Shown in pieces: positions 7,949-13,750 of a stretch of 13,750 bases of DNA; the first letter of the stretch is position 1, and each line of letters starts with the position of its first letter. The position numbers and the translations under genes are program-made. Source of the stretch: Pedobacter sp. UBA1951 (GTDB lineage Bacteria; Bacteroidota; Bacteroidia; Sphingobacteriales; Sphingobacteriaceae); NCBI GenBank assembly GCA_002336465.1, contig DDEP01000127.1:6082-19831 (forward strand), written 5' to 3'. The notes under the pieces are model-generated. The model saw nothing but the letters and a program-made list of their open reading frames with translations, did no database searches and was not told the origin of the DNA.

Positions 7949-8838
7949 ATCTTATCTTCTATTTTAAAATGGCTTCCCGAATGATAAATATTTAGCCGAT
8001 TGTCTCGGAGAAAGCCCAATAACGTAATATCGAATTCTTTGGCCAAATCTACAGCCAAGCTTGAGGGGGCACCTATTGCGGCTACCGTGGCAATTCCGGC
8101 CATAGCAGCTTTTTGGATGAGTTCGAAACTGGCCCGTCCGCTCAAAACCAGAATTTTACTGCTAAGGGGCACCAGTTCAGTCATCAGCGCATGCCCTATC
8201 AATTTATCGAGCGCATTATGCCTGCCCACATCTTCGTGCAGGGCAACGAGGGTACCGTTTAAGCTAAACAAGCCCGAGGCATGGATGCCACCTGTGGCGC
8301 TAAAATTAGCTTGAGAAACTCTTAATTTTTCCGGCAACTGATATAATGTTTCGAGCGAAACCGCCTGAACTTCTTTTTTGAGGCGGCCAAAAGCACTCAC
8401 TGTCCGTATCGATTCGATTGATCCTTTGCCACACACACCACAACTAGAAGTAGTGTAAAAATTTCTATCGGATTTCATCAGTTGCGGAATGAAATCGCCA
8501 GAAAACTCCACTAACAGCGTATTTGTTGCCGCATTTGAGCAATCAGTTGTTAAATGGCCTACATTTTTGATTTGGCGAAAATTGGAAATTATGCCTTCTG
8601 TAAATAGAAATCCAATGGCCAATGCGACGTCGTTTCCAGGAGTGCGCATCGTTACTGCCAGGTTTTTGCTTACTTTATCTTTCCCATTAAGATAGGAAAC
8701 CCTAATTTCCAAAGGTTCTTCAACAGCAAGCTCATCAGTAGAATAAAAACTATCGTGGTCTTTAATCTTGATAATGGCTAGCTCCTTAACCGATTTATTT
8801 TCTAGTAACTCCGTTTTCATAGCTTGGCGCACTGGCAT
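7945..8838 (-). CDS. fdhD: Formate dehydrogenase accessory sulfurtransferase FdhD
   Basis: FdhD passes sulfur from a cysteine desulfurase to the bis-MGD cofactor, which is required for formate-dehydrogenase-type activity. The 297-residue reading has the essential CxxC in TTSSCGVCGKGSIES (Cys133 and Cys136), the substrate-pocket stretch ATGGIHASGLF (181-191), ALHEDVGRHNALDKLIG (199-215) and LVLSGRASFELIQKAAMAG. The start is uncertain. ATG 8838 has an AT-rich upstream sequence, as Bacteroidota starts often do. ATG 8820 removes six residues of unfamiliar sequence and begins MKTELLENK. The gene follows moaE after a 30-nt gap (48 nt to the second start) and overlaps the next gene by 4 nt. Its most evident client is the YdeP-type enzyme two genes downstream. 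Confidence 0.94.
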   Translation of the reverse strand: MPVRQAMKTELLENKSVKELAIIKIKDHDSFYSTDELAVEEPLEIRVSYLNGKDKVSKNLAVTMRTPGNDVALAIGFLFTEGIISNFRQIKNVGHLTTDCSNAATNTLLVEFSGDFIPQLMKSDRNFYTTSSCGVCGKGSIESIRTVSAFGRLKKEVQAVSLETLYQLPEKLRVSQANFSATGGIHASGLFSLNGTLVALHEDVGRHNALDKLIGHALMTELVPLSSKILVLSGRASFELIQKAAMAGIATVAAIGAPSSLAVDLAKEFDITLLGFLRDNRLNIYHSGSHFKIEDKI

Positions 8839-8868
8839 TATAAATATACAAAATTTTGGACCTTAAAA

Positions 8869-9285
8869 TCATGGATGTGCCGATACCCATTCCTCGCCAT
8901 CTGCAAAAACCTCTTTCTTCCAAATGGGAACGGTTTGTTTGATGGTATCGATGATATAGCGACAGGCATCGAAAACTGCATCCCTATGGCCATCGCTAAC
9001 CACAATAACAACGGCTGCATCTCCGGGATACAACGTGCCGATACGATGGTGCACCACAACATTTTTTACCCCGAACGAGTCAATGGCCTGCCAAACAATC
9101 TTTTGAATTTCCTTAATGGCCATAGACTGATAGCATTCATATTCCAAACGAACAACCTGCCTGCCTTTGGTATGGTTTCTTACCGTACCGATAAAAGTCG
9201 CTACCCCGCCACAGGAAGGATCGGCAACCAGATTAAGGCATTCTGTTACATGCAGTTCATCTGCTGTTATTTTGATATCAACCAT
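8869..9285 (-). CDS. moaE: Molybdopterin synthase catalytic subunit MoaE
   Basis: MoaE is the large subunit of molybdopterin synthase, which adds two sulfurs from thiocarboxylated MoaD to cPMP. From ATG 9285 it has 138 residues. Family motifs are GGVATFIGTVRNHTKGRQV (26-44), LEYECYQSMA (47-56), VVVHHRIGTLYPGD (76-89), SDGHRDAVFDACR (97-109) and IKQTVPIWKKE (115-125), with Lys116 and Lys123 matching the catalytic lysines of E. coli MoaE. A GTG at 9300 would extend the protein five residues into moaD; ATG 9285, 4 nt after the moaD stop, is preferred. It sits between its partner moaD and fdhD. Confidence 0.95.
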   Translation of the reverse strand: MVDIKITADELHVTECLNLVADPSCGGVATFIGTVRNHTKGRQVVRLEYECYQSMAIKEIQKIVWQAIDSFGVKNVVVHHRIGTLYPGDAAVVIVVSDGHRDAVFDACRYIIDTIKQTVPIWKKEVFADGEEWVSAHP

Positions 9286-9289
9286 ATAC

Positions 9290-9532
9290 TTATCCACCAC
9301 TTACAGGCGGTATTATAGCAATCTCATGTTCTTGTGCCAAAATCAAGTCATCGTCTGCATACTCGCTGTCGACCGCAATAAAATATGACCTTAGTTTTTT
9401 TAACTCTGGAAAATCGGCTTCCAACAAATCTTTTAATGCCGCTACTGTTGCTCCCGTTGCTATCTCTACTTCTTTTTTCTGAACACCAAGTATATCTTTT
9501 GTTATGCCAAATGCTAATATTTTCAGTTTCAT
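9290..9532 (-). CDS. moaD: Molybdopterin synthase sulfur carrier subunit MoaD
   Basis: MoaD is the small ubiquitin-like subunit of molybdopterin synthase. Its C-terminal glycine is adenylated by MoeB and then thiocarboxylated. The 80-residue protein begins MKLKILAFGITKDILG, has ATVAALKDLLEADFPEL typical of the beta-grasp helix, and ends IAIIPPVSGG, the Gly-Gly tail expected of a working carrier. The frame is open a little further upstream from a TTG at 9559, but ATG 9532 gives the standard N-terminus. It starts 20 nt after the transporter gene and precedes moaE by 4 nt. The activating enzyme is encoded in the opposing operon at 2675-3721. Confidence 0.94.
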   Translation of the reverse strand: MKLKILAFGITKDILGVQKKEVEIATGATVAALKDLLEADFPELKKLRSYFIAVDSEYADDDLILAQEHEIAIIPPVSGG

Positions 9533-9552
9533 CTGTTGTTTTAAAAATGGAT

Positions 9553-10302
9553 TTACCAATATTTGACCAATACATTTATGCCTGCAACGAGCACCAGTAC
9601 TGCAGTTACCCTTTTAATGACCAAGGGGTTCCACTTCAGCGACATTCTAGCCCCCAATTGTCCACCAATAAATACCGACAGGCACAAACAAAAAACCCTG
9701 TACATATCTATTTTATCCGATAAATTCGTCAGTTGTCCTGAAATTCCAGATAGGGAATTGACCAGTATAAAAAAACTTGAAGTGGCCGCGATTTTTTTGG
9801 CGGTGTCCCACTTCATCAGGTTGAGCATAGGCGATAGAAAAATTCCGCCTCCAATCCCAACCAGTCCCGACAAAAACCCAATGGCTCCACCCAAAAAACC
9901 ATTCTCTAATATGGTTGTTTTCCGGTAATCCTCTTTTTCATTGGCTGTCTTTGTACCAGTTCCAAACCATAAAAAAACTGCCGCAACAATTAGAGTAAAA
10001 CCGAGCAACAGAAAAAAGGTTGCCTGACTAATTTTTAAAATTGCCCCAAAATAAGCCATAGGAACACTGAAAATGGTAATTGGAATAATTTTTTTCCAAT
10101 TGACCTGTCCATTTTTGATATAAATATAAAGGCCTCCGACTACCACGATAACATTGCAGACCAATGCTGTTAACCGTATCTCCTGATAAGGAAGGCTGTA
10201 CAGGGCCAGAACGGCAAGATAACTAGAACCGCCACCAAAACCTACAGACGAATACAAGAATGCGATCACCAAAAAAAATAATATGATTTCCCAATGCTCC
10301 AT
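9553..10302 (-). CDS. TauE/SafE (TSUP) family membrane transporter
   Basis: A 249-residue integral membrane protein, very hydrophobic, with seven to eight likely helices. The duplicated TSUP hallmark is present in both halves: YSSVGFGGGSSYLAV (17-31) and SGLVGIGGGIFLSPM (145-159), followed by KKIAATSSFFILVNSLSG (169-186). TSUP proteins move sulfite, sulfonates or other small organic anions, usually outwards or by proton coupling; the substrate cannot be read from sequence. It is the first gene of the minus-strand operon, 20 nt before moaD. That position suggests a substrate linked to Moco synthesis or to the YdeP-type enzyme, such as a sulfur oxyanion, a carboxylate or possibly molybdate. This is inference. 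The ATG lies 9 nt from a small inverted repeat. Confidence 0.9.
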   Translation of the reverse strand: MEHWEIILFFLVIAFLYSSVGFGGGSSYLAVLALYSLPYQEIRLTALVCNVIVVVGGLYIYIKNGQVNWKKIIPITIFSVPMAYFGAILKISQATFFLLLGFTLIVAAVFLWFGTGTKTANEKEDYRKTTILENGFLGGAIGFLSGLVGIGGGIFLSPMLNLMKWDTAKKIAATSSFFILVNSLSGISGQLTNLSDKIDMYRVFCLCLSVFIGGQLGARMSLKWNPLVIKRVTAVLVLVAGINVLVKYW

Positions 10303-10311
10303 AAAATTTTG

Positions 10312-10327
10312 CTATATACTAATATAG
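10312..10327. promoter_or_regulatory. Small inverted repeat upstream of the TSUP gene
   Basis: CTATAT-ACTA-ATATAG is a perfect 6+6 inverted repeat with a 4-nt centre, ending 9 nt upstream of the ATG at 10302. It could be an operator or part of the 5' leader hairpin of the Moco/YdeP operon. In such AT-rich sequence a 6-nt palindrome can arise by chance, so the regulatory reading is weak. Confidence 0.25.
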
Positions 10328-10756
10328 TACAATAATAATCCTTTCTGCTGCTTACTTATGGAATATTAACCAAAATCAGGTATGGTAATTGGTGAAAAAG
10401 TATCTTAAACTGTCCTTCAAAAAAGCAGGTTTATACTATCAATCACTCCCATTTCTTAAATTTGATAATCAACTGTAAACAAAATAGTTAAGAAGCAATT
10501 CCTCTGGCTCTTGTTACAATATTAGATATGAATTAAAAGAAGCTCTAATACTAATAGTGTCGAATAACCTGATTTTATTATCGTAAATCATTTATTAAAC
10601 AATAGCCTCAAAACTTTACTTCTGGCAATTGTTAACTTCGTAAAGCTTTAGAAAATCGAATTGATAACAGCTTGGCAGGAAATTGCTAACAAGAAGCTTT
10701 AAAGAGGCATATTTATTGTCTATTTAATTTTAAAGAAATACACTAGATTAAATATA

Positions 10757-10787
10757 AGTGGTTACCCGTGGCCACTAAATGTGGGTA
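10757..10787. promoter_or_regulatory. Nested palindromes upstream of cbpA
   Basis: A GC-richer island inside the AT-rich spacer. It contains the perfect palindrome GTGGCCAC (10768-10775), the arms AGTGG (10757-10761) and CCACT (10772-10776), the arms TACCC (10763-10767) and GGGTA (10783-10787), and CCAC (10772-10775) with GTGG (10781-10784). These pairings are mutually exclusive. It lies about 65-95 nt upstream of cbpA and could be a protein-binding site or a switchable leader. No known operator is recognised. Confidence 0.3.
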
Positions 10788-10851
10788 TTATTATTTGTTT
10801 ATAAGTAGCACTATTGATTAAATTAGTATATAGATATGTTATATTCAGAGA

Positions 10852-11769
10852 ATGGAATACGTTGATTACTATAAAACCTTGGGCGTAGATAAAAATGCAA
10901 CCGCAGACGATATCAAAAAGGCTTATCGCAAGCTGGCCAGAAAGCATCACCCTGACTTAAATCCTGATAATGCAGATGCCGAAAAGCTCTTTCAACAGCT
11001 TAACGAGGCAAATGAGGTACTCAGCGATCCGGAAAAAAGAAAAAAATACGACCAATACGGCGCCAACTGGAAACACGGCGAACAATACGAAGAAGCACGT
11101 CGCCAGCAACAATCGCAAAGTTATGGCCAAGGAAATCCGTTTAGTCAAGGCTATGATGGCCAGCATTATTCATTTGAAGGCGATGATGGTGATTATTCTG
11201 ACTTTTTCGCCTCGATGTTCGGCAACCGTGGGGCCGGCCGCAAAACACAGTTCAAGGGGCAGGATTATAGAGCCTCTGTTCAGCTGAACCTAACCGATGT
11301 TTTGAAAACACAGAAACAAACATTTACAGTAGACGGAAAAAACATACGGATTACCGTGCCTGCAGGAATTGAAGACGGACAGGAAATAAAGATTGCCGGT
11401 TATGGGGGTAGCGGTACAAATGGCGGGCCTAAAGGCGACCTTTATATTACATTTAACATCCAAAACAACACCAATTTTGTACGCAAGGGCAACGACCTGT
11501 ATGTCAAACAGCCATTGCCACTCTATAAGGCGGTATTGGGTGGCGATCAGACCATTAATACTATAGATGGTACCGTTAAATTGAAAATTGCTGCCGAAAC
11601 GCAGAATGGCACCAAAGTTCGCTTAAAAGGCAAAGGTATGCCGGTATATAAAAATGAGGGAGTTTATGGCGATTTATATGTAACCTTTGAGATCGAAATT
11701 CCCAAAAACCTATCGGAAAAAGAGAAAGAATTGTTTAATCAATTGGCAGAAGAACGCCACATCAGTTAA
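10852..11769 (+). CDS. cbpA: CbpA-type J-domain co-chaperone (DnaJ without zinc finger)
   Basis: A 305-residue Hsp40 that should stimulate DnaK ATPase and deliver substrates. The J domain covers about residues 4-70, with the HPD tripeptide at 33-35 and the helix IV sequence LSDPEKRKKYDQYGANW. A Gly/Gln/Phe-rich linker follows (about 75-130). Then come the two C-terminal beta domains, starting DYRASVQLNLTDVL, with VPAGIEDGQEIKIAGYGGSG, KGDLYITFNI and VRLKGKGMPVY. There is no CxxCxGxG zinc-finger region, which separates it from DnaJ and places it with CbpA/DjlA-like class II proteins. The ATG at 10852 gives MEYVDYYKTLGV, the usual start. The modulator gene follows after 2 nt, so the pair forms an operon. 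Regulation is not evident. Confidence 0.92.
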   Translation: MEYVDYYKTLGVDKNATADDIKKAYRKLARKHHPDLNPDNADAEKLFQQLNEANEVLSDPEKRKKYDQYGANWKHGEQYEEARRQQQSQSYGQGNPFSQGYDGQHYSFEGDDGDYSDFFASMFGNRGAGRKTQFKGQDYRASVQLNLTDVLKTQKQTFTVDGKNIRITVPAGIEDGQEIKIAGYGGSGTNGGPKGDLYITFNIQNNTNFVRKGNDLYVKQPLPLYKAVLGGDQTINTIDGTVKLKIAAETQNGTKVRLKGKGMPVYKNEGVYGDLYVTFEIEIPKNLSEKEKELFNQLAEERHIS

Positions 11770-11771
11770 TT

Positions 11772-12059
11772 ATGGCTACAAGTAAGAAAATATCCGTCGA
11801 TCAGCTATGTATGTACTACGAAGTAGAAACAGATTTTGTGTATGCATTAAATGATCATGGTCTGATAACCTTGGTAAAGTCGAAAAAAGGTTATGAAATC
11901 AATTTTGAGCACCTTGGCGATTTTGAAAGATTTATACATCTTCATTATGAATTAGAGATCAATATGGAGGGTCTTGAGGCAATTACACACTTGCTTGACC
12001 GTGTAAAGCAACTACAACAGGAAATCAAACAGTTAAAAAAAGGGATACATGGGGCCTAA
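11772..12059 (+). CDS. cbpM: CbpM-type chaperone modulator
   Basis: A 95-residue protein 2 nt downstream of the CbpA-type gene. CbpM binds the J domain of CbpA and blocks its co-chaperone and DNA-binding activities. The N-terminal part (ISVDQLCMYYEVETDFVYAL, residues 7-26, then HGLITLVKSKKGYEI) resembles the MerR-like helix-turn-helix wing typical of CbpM. FEHLGDFERFIHLHYELEIN (45-64) and the Lys/Gln/Leu heptads of LLDRVKQLQQEIKQLKKG (73-90) form a probable coiled coil. It has no DNA-binding partner domain, and the regulatory role rests mainly on gene order plus this short similarity. Confidence 0.82.
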   Translation: MATSKKISVDQLCMYYEVETDFVYALNDHGLITLVKSKKGYEINFEHLGDFERFIHLHYELEINMEGLEAITHLLDRVKQLQQEIKQLKKGIHGA

Positions 12060-12095
12060 TTCCAAAATGAATAATTTAAATAGCTGTTTTATTTG

Positions 12096-12671
12096 ATGAG
12101 GCAAAAAGTAAAAAGATATGTTTCTATTGACAAAACCGAACTGGAAACAGAAGAATATGTCATTTATCATGAATTCGGAAATGCTACAGACATAGAGTTT
12201 CCCAAAGACGATTCGTTTGTACTCCTATTATTCGAAAATGGAAGTGGCATACATCGCATTGAAACTAAAGACTACGAAATCAAGCCCTTGCAGGTACAAA
12301 TGGTTTCGGTTGACCAATAGCATCATTGGACATTTGGTCCAAATGTTAAAGGCAAGGAATTGATTGTAAAAAGATTACTTACAGAGACTTTTTCCTCAAA
12401 GCTGCAATATTCCTTTACCCAATTCATTCAACATGCAATCTTGGATCTTAACCCCAAAATGTTTGGGCAGCTCAATGCAGAATTCCAGACCATAAAGACT
12501 GAAATCAGCGCCAATAAAATATTCACCCAGCTTATTAATGCAAAGTGCAGGCTTATCATTTTTATGATTACCCTTTGGGCCAAAGAAAAATTTGGAGATG
12601 TGATTGCCTATTCTTCGAGCCCATTGGCCTTCAAGTTCCAGGCGCTGTACATCAATTCGTTGCGGGCATAA
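12096..12671 (+). pseudogene. Broken AraC-type transcriptional regulator: in-frame stop, HTH domain missing
   Basis: Two open stretches in one frame form one gene. The first (ATG 12096 to TAG 12318-12320) reads as the cupin-like sensor domain of Bacteroidota AraC regulators: VLLLFENGSGIHRIETKDYE, then VQMVSVDQ. After the stop the frame continues HHWTFGPNVKGKELIVKRLL, ETFSSKLQYSF and INAKCRLIIFMITLWAKEKF. In intact relatives this stretch is Q-V-H-H-W, so the TAG replaces a single codon without a frameshift. The sequence then reads SSSPLAFKFQALY and ends at TAA 12669-12671, where the C-terminal double helix-turn-helix (about 100 residues) should begin. The break falls inside the terminator of the neighbouring tRNA. 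It cannot be a working DNA-binding regulator; the family call is from remembered patterns. Confidence 0.78.
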
Positions 12672-12694
12672 AAAAACACCGCTAATGCGGTGTT
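12670..12694 (-). terminator. Rho-independent terminator of the tRNA-Ala gene
   Basis: On the minus strand AACACCGC-ATTA-GCGGTGTT makes a perfect 8-bp hairpin with a 4-nt loop, followed by a run of T (the A run at 12670-12676 on the plus strand). It lies 8 nt after the tRNA 3' end. The T tract overlaps the stop codon of the broken AraC frame on the other strand. Confidence 0.92.
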
Positions 12695-12702
12695 CCGTTA
12701 AG

Positions 12703-12776
12703 TGGAGATTGCCGGATTCGAACCGGCCACCTCTTGCCTGCCAGGCAAGCGCTCTAGCCAAATGAGCTAAACCCCC
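12703..12776 (-). tRNA. tRNA-Ala (anticodon GGC)
   Basis: A full 74-nt cloverleaf on the minus strand. Acceptor GGGGGTT pairs with AATCTCC, D stem GCTC/GAGC, anticodon stem CTTGC/GCAAG with loop CTGGCAG, T stem GCCGG/CCGGC with loop TTCGAAT, discriminator A. The anticodon GGC (12740-12742) reads the alanine codon GCC. The third acceptor pair is G-U, the main identity element of tRNA-Ala. The CCA end is not encoded (CTT follows the discriminator). The gene has its own promoter just upstream and a hairpin terminator just downstream. Confidence 0.97.
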
Positions 12777-12786
12777 ATTGCGACGG

Positions 12787-12816
12787 CAAATCTAATTATT
12801 TTTAATAATTTAACAA
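12787..12816 (-). promoter_or_regulatory. Bacteroidota-type promoter of tRNA-Ala
   Basis: On the minus strand, TTG (12816-12814), 19 nt, then TAGATTTG (12794-12787) match the Bacteroidota primary-sigma consensus (TTG at -33, TAnnTTTG at -7). The box ends 10 nt before the tRNA 5' end at 12776, leaving a leader of only a few nucleotides. Consensus, spacing and position all agree. Confidence 0.8.
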
Positions 12817-12845
12817 TTGATTATTGAAAAAATTTTAGCTAAGAT

Positions 12846-13160
12846 TTAAGCTTGTGCCGTTGGTCCACCAAATCCCATCGGAAAGCCTGAGTTTTCATCA
12901 AAGGTCTTGATTCTTCCGTTGGCTTGTTCAAATTTATCGATGTTATCCTGTAAAGCTTGCGCAAGGCGCTTGGCATGCTCTGGTGTTAAAATAATTCTCG
13001 ATTTTACTTTGGCTTTAGGTATTCCCGGCATTACCCTTATAAAATCTAAAACAAACTCTGTATTAGAGTGGGTAATAATAGCTAGGTTAGAAAAAGTACC
13101 TTCTGCTACCTCTTCAGATAATTCTATATTTAATTGATTGTCGTTTTGTTGCTCTTCCAT
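12846..13160 (-). CDS. DUF3467 family protein
   Basis: A 104-residue soluble protein of unknown function. It starts MEEQQNDNQLNIELSEEVAE, then reads GTFSNLAIITHSNTEFVLDF, IRVMPGIPKAKVKSRIILTP and EHAKRLAQALQDNIDKFEQ, the pattern of DUF3467. It ends in the low-complexity tail GFPMGFGGPTAQA. Proteins of this family commonly follow rpoC in Bacteroidota, as here. It lies 104 nt after the rpoC stop, beyond a strong terminator, so it probably has its own promoter. Stability of the rpoC neighbourhood suggests a housekeeping role, but none is known to me. Confidence 0.88.
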   Translation of the reverse strand: MEEQQNDNQLNIELSEEVAEGTFSNLAIITHSNTEFVLDFIRVMPGIPKAKVKSRIILTPEHAKRLAQALQDNIDKFEQANGRIKTFDENSGFPMGFGGPTAQA

Positions 13161-13164
13161 CTCA

Positions 13165-13172
13165 CAAAGCTA
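13165..13172 (-). promoter_or_regulatory. Possible -7 box directly upstream of the DUF3467 gene
   Basis: TAGCTTTG on the minus strand matches TAnnTTTG and ends 4 nt before the DUF3467 ATG at 13160. If used, transcription would begin at or next to the start codon, giving a leaderless mRNA. No TTG lies at the usual 19-21 nt distance upstream, so the match may be chance. Confidence 0.3.
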
Positions 13173-13204
13173 ATTATTTTATTGAAAAAGGATTGATTGC
13201 ACGC

Positions 13205-13236
13205 AAAAAATCCCTAGTGAATAAACACTAGGGATT
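13205..13236 (-). terminator. Rho-independent terminator of rpoC
   Basis: On the minus strand AATCCCTAGTG-TTTATT-CACTAGGGATT forms an 11-bp perfect hairpin with a 6-nt loop, followed by a T run (A run at 13205-13210 on the plus strand). It begins 28 nt after the rpoC stop codon and separates rpoC from the DUF3467 gene. Confidence 0.92.
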
Positions 13237-13264
13237 AAGCCAAACCTTTCGGCCTGTTATATGA

Positions 13265-13750
13265 TTAAGCCTCTACTTCTTCTTTAGAAGCTAATAATTT
13301 ATCATATTCTTCTTGAGAACCTACAATGATACGCTCGTAGCCACGTAAACCTGTTCCTGAAGGAATTAAGTGACCTACAATTACGTTTTCTTTCAGTCCC
13401 AACATACTGTCTTTTTTACCTGCGATAGCAGCTTCATTCAACACTTTCGTGGTTTCTTGGAATGAAGCAGCAGAGATAAATGACTTAGTACCTAAAGATG
13501 CTCTTGTGATACCTTGTAAGATAGAACTTGCTGTAGCTGGTCTTGCATCACGTACCTCAATCTGAGCTAAGTCTTGACGTTTTAATTGAGAATTTTCGTC
13601 TCTTAATTTACGTAAAGAAATAATCTGACCAGGTTTTACCGTAGTAGAATCACCTGCCTCAATAACAACTTTCTTATCATAGATGTCATCGTTCTCATCC
13701 ATAAAGTCCCAACGATCTACAGCATCATTTTCTAAGAAACGGGTATCTCC
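13265..13750 (-). CDS. rpoC: RNA polymerase subunit beta', C-terminal 161 residues (5' end outside window)
   Basis: The frame is open from the window edge (GDTRFLENDAVDRWDF) to the TAA at 13265. The C-terminal region of the beta' subunit is clear in ARPATASSILQGITRASLGT, SFISAASFQETTKVLNEAAI and LGLKENVIVGHLIPSGTGLR, all highly conserved in RpoC. It ends with an acidic tail (LLASKEEVEA). The ATG at 13702 is internal, not a start. This is a housekeeping chromosomal anchor for the window, followed by a strong hairpin terminator. Confidence 0.98.
   Translation of the reverse strand, partial: GDTRFLENDAVDRWDFMDENDDIYDKKVVIEAGDSTTVKPGQIISLRKLRDENSQLKRQDLAQIEVRDARPATASSILQGITRASLGTKSFISAASFQETTKVLNEAAIAGKKDSMLGLKENVIVGHLIPSGTGLRGYERIIVGSQEEYDKLLASKEEVEA

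Larger units (their letters stand above)
10303..10851 (+). other. 549-nt AT-rich divergent intergenic region, no gene recognised
   Basis: This spacer separates the start of the TSUP-moaD-moaE operon (minus) from that of cbpA-cbpM (plus) and must hold both promoters. I find no convincing protein, RNA gene or insertion sequence. Both strands were scanned for the Bacteroidota -7 box TAnnTTTG. The one match, TAAATTTG at 10457-10464 (+), has no TTG at the right distance. Small symmetric elements are TAAAGCTTTA at 10641-10650 and the two clusters listed separately. A minus-strand open frame of 62 codons near 10762-10950 overlaps cbpA and looks like chance. Confidence 0.6.

Noticed and set aside
8825..8868. 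Possible promoter (TATATTTA) between moaE and fdhD
   Set aside because: The last base of the -7 box does not match and there is no TTG at the expected distance; read-through from moaE explains expression.
9533..9559. Longer moaD from a TTG start
   Set aside because: It adds nine residues not found in MoaD and overlaps the transporter gene; ATG 9532 gives the normal N-terminus.
10762..10950. 62-codon minus-strand open frame in front of cbpA
   Set aside because: It overlaps the conserved J-domain coding region and shows no recognisable protein pattern.
12396..12761. 121-codon minus-strand open frame across the AraC remnant and tRNA
   Set aside because: It runs through the tRNA gene and its terminator and is a shadow of the AraC-like reading on the plus strand.
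12794..12810. AATTATT-TTT-AATAATT inverted repeat before tRNA-Ala, considered as a terminator
   Set aside because: It is pure A/T, has no T tract, and lies within the promoter spacer of the tRNA gene.
1..13750. CRISPR array, insertion sequence, prophage or toxin-antitoxin pair
   Set aside because: No regular direct repeats, transposase, integrase or paired small toxin-like genes were seen.

Overview
The window looks like chromosomal DNA of a Bacteroidota bacterium, most likely a Sphingobacteriaceae member of the Pedobacter type. It is AT-rich, Shine-Dalgarno sites are weak, and the tRNA gene has a near-consensus Bacteroidota promoter (TTG, 19 nt, TAGATTTG). A DUF3467 gene lies directly downstream of rpoC, and the protein wording throughout fits this group. 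The genus is inferred by eye, not tested.

Region 1 (1-3721, + strand) is a tight molybdenum cofactor (Moco) operon: the 3' end of moaA, then moeA, moaC, mobA and a MoeB-rhodanese fusion. Its genes overlap or are separated by at most 21 nt. Region 2 (3718-10302, - strand) is a second tight operon that runs head-on into the first. In transcription order it carries a TauE/SafE-type (TSUP) membrane transporter, moaD, moaE, fdhD, a small conserved protein, a large FdhF/YdeP-type bis-MGD oxidoreductase, an exported SUOX-fold domain protein that appears to lack the Mo-ligating cysteine, and a bestrophin-type anion channel. The last gene of each operon overlaps the other by 4 nt, and no terminator is visible between them.

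Together the two arms supply most of the cofactor route. MoaA and MoaC make cPMP. MoaD and MoaE, with MoeB as activator, make molybdopterin. MoeA inserts Mo, MobA adds GMP, and FdhD sulfurates the cofactor for the YdeP-type enzyme, the only evident client. No MogA/MoaB adenylyltransferase and no modABC molybdate importer are visible in the window.

Region 3 (10303-10851) is a 549-nt AT-rich divergent spacer with a few small palindromes and no gene. Region 4 (10852-12059, + strand) is a CbpA-type J-domain co-chaperone with its CbpM-type modulator. Region 5 (12096-12671) is a broken AraC-type regulator: one in-frame amber codon, and the DNA-binding domain missing where it meets the terminator of a tRNA gene. 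Region 6 (12670-13750, - strand) holds, in transcription order, the rpoC 3' end with a strong terminator, DUF3467, and tRNA-Ala(GGC) with its own promoter and terminator.

The best candidate for something little described is the region 2 cassette. It joins a YdeP-type molybdoenzyme of unknown substrate, with an unusual cysteine/aspartate N-terminal motif, to a small coupled partner protein, a probably cofactor-free exported SUOX-fold domain, and two membrane proteins of anion-handling families.
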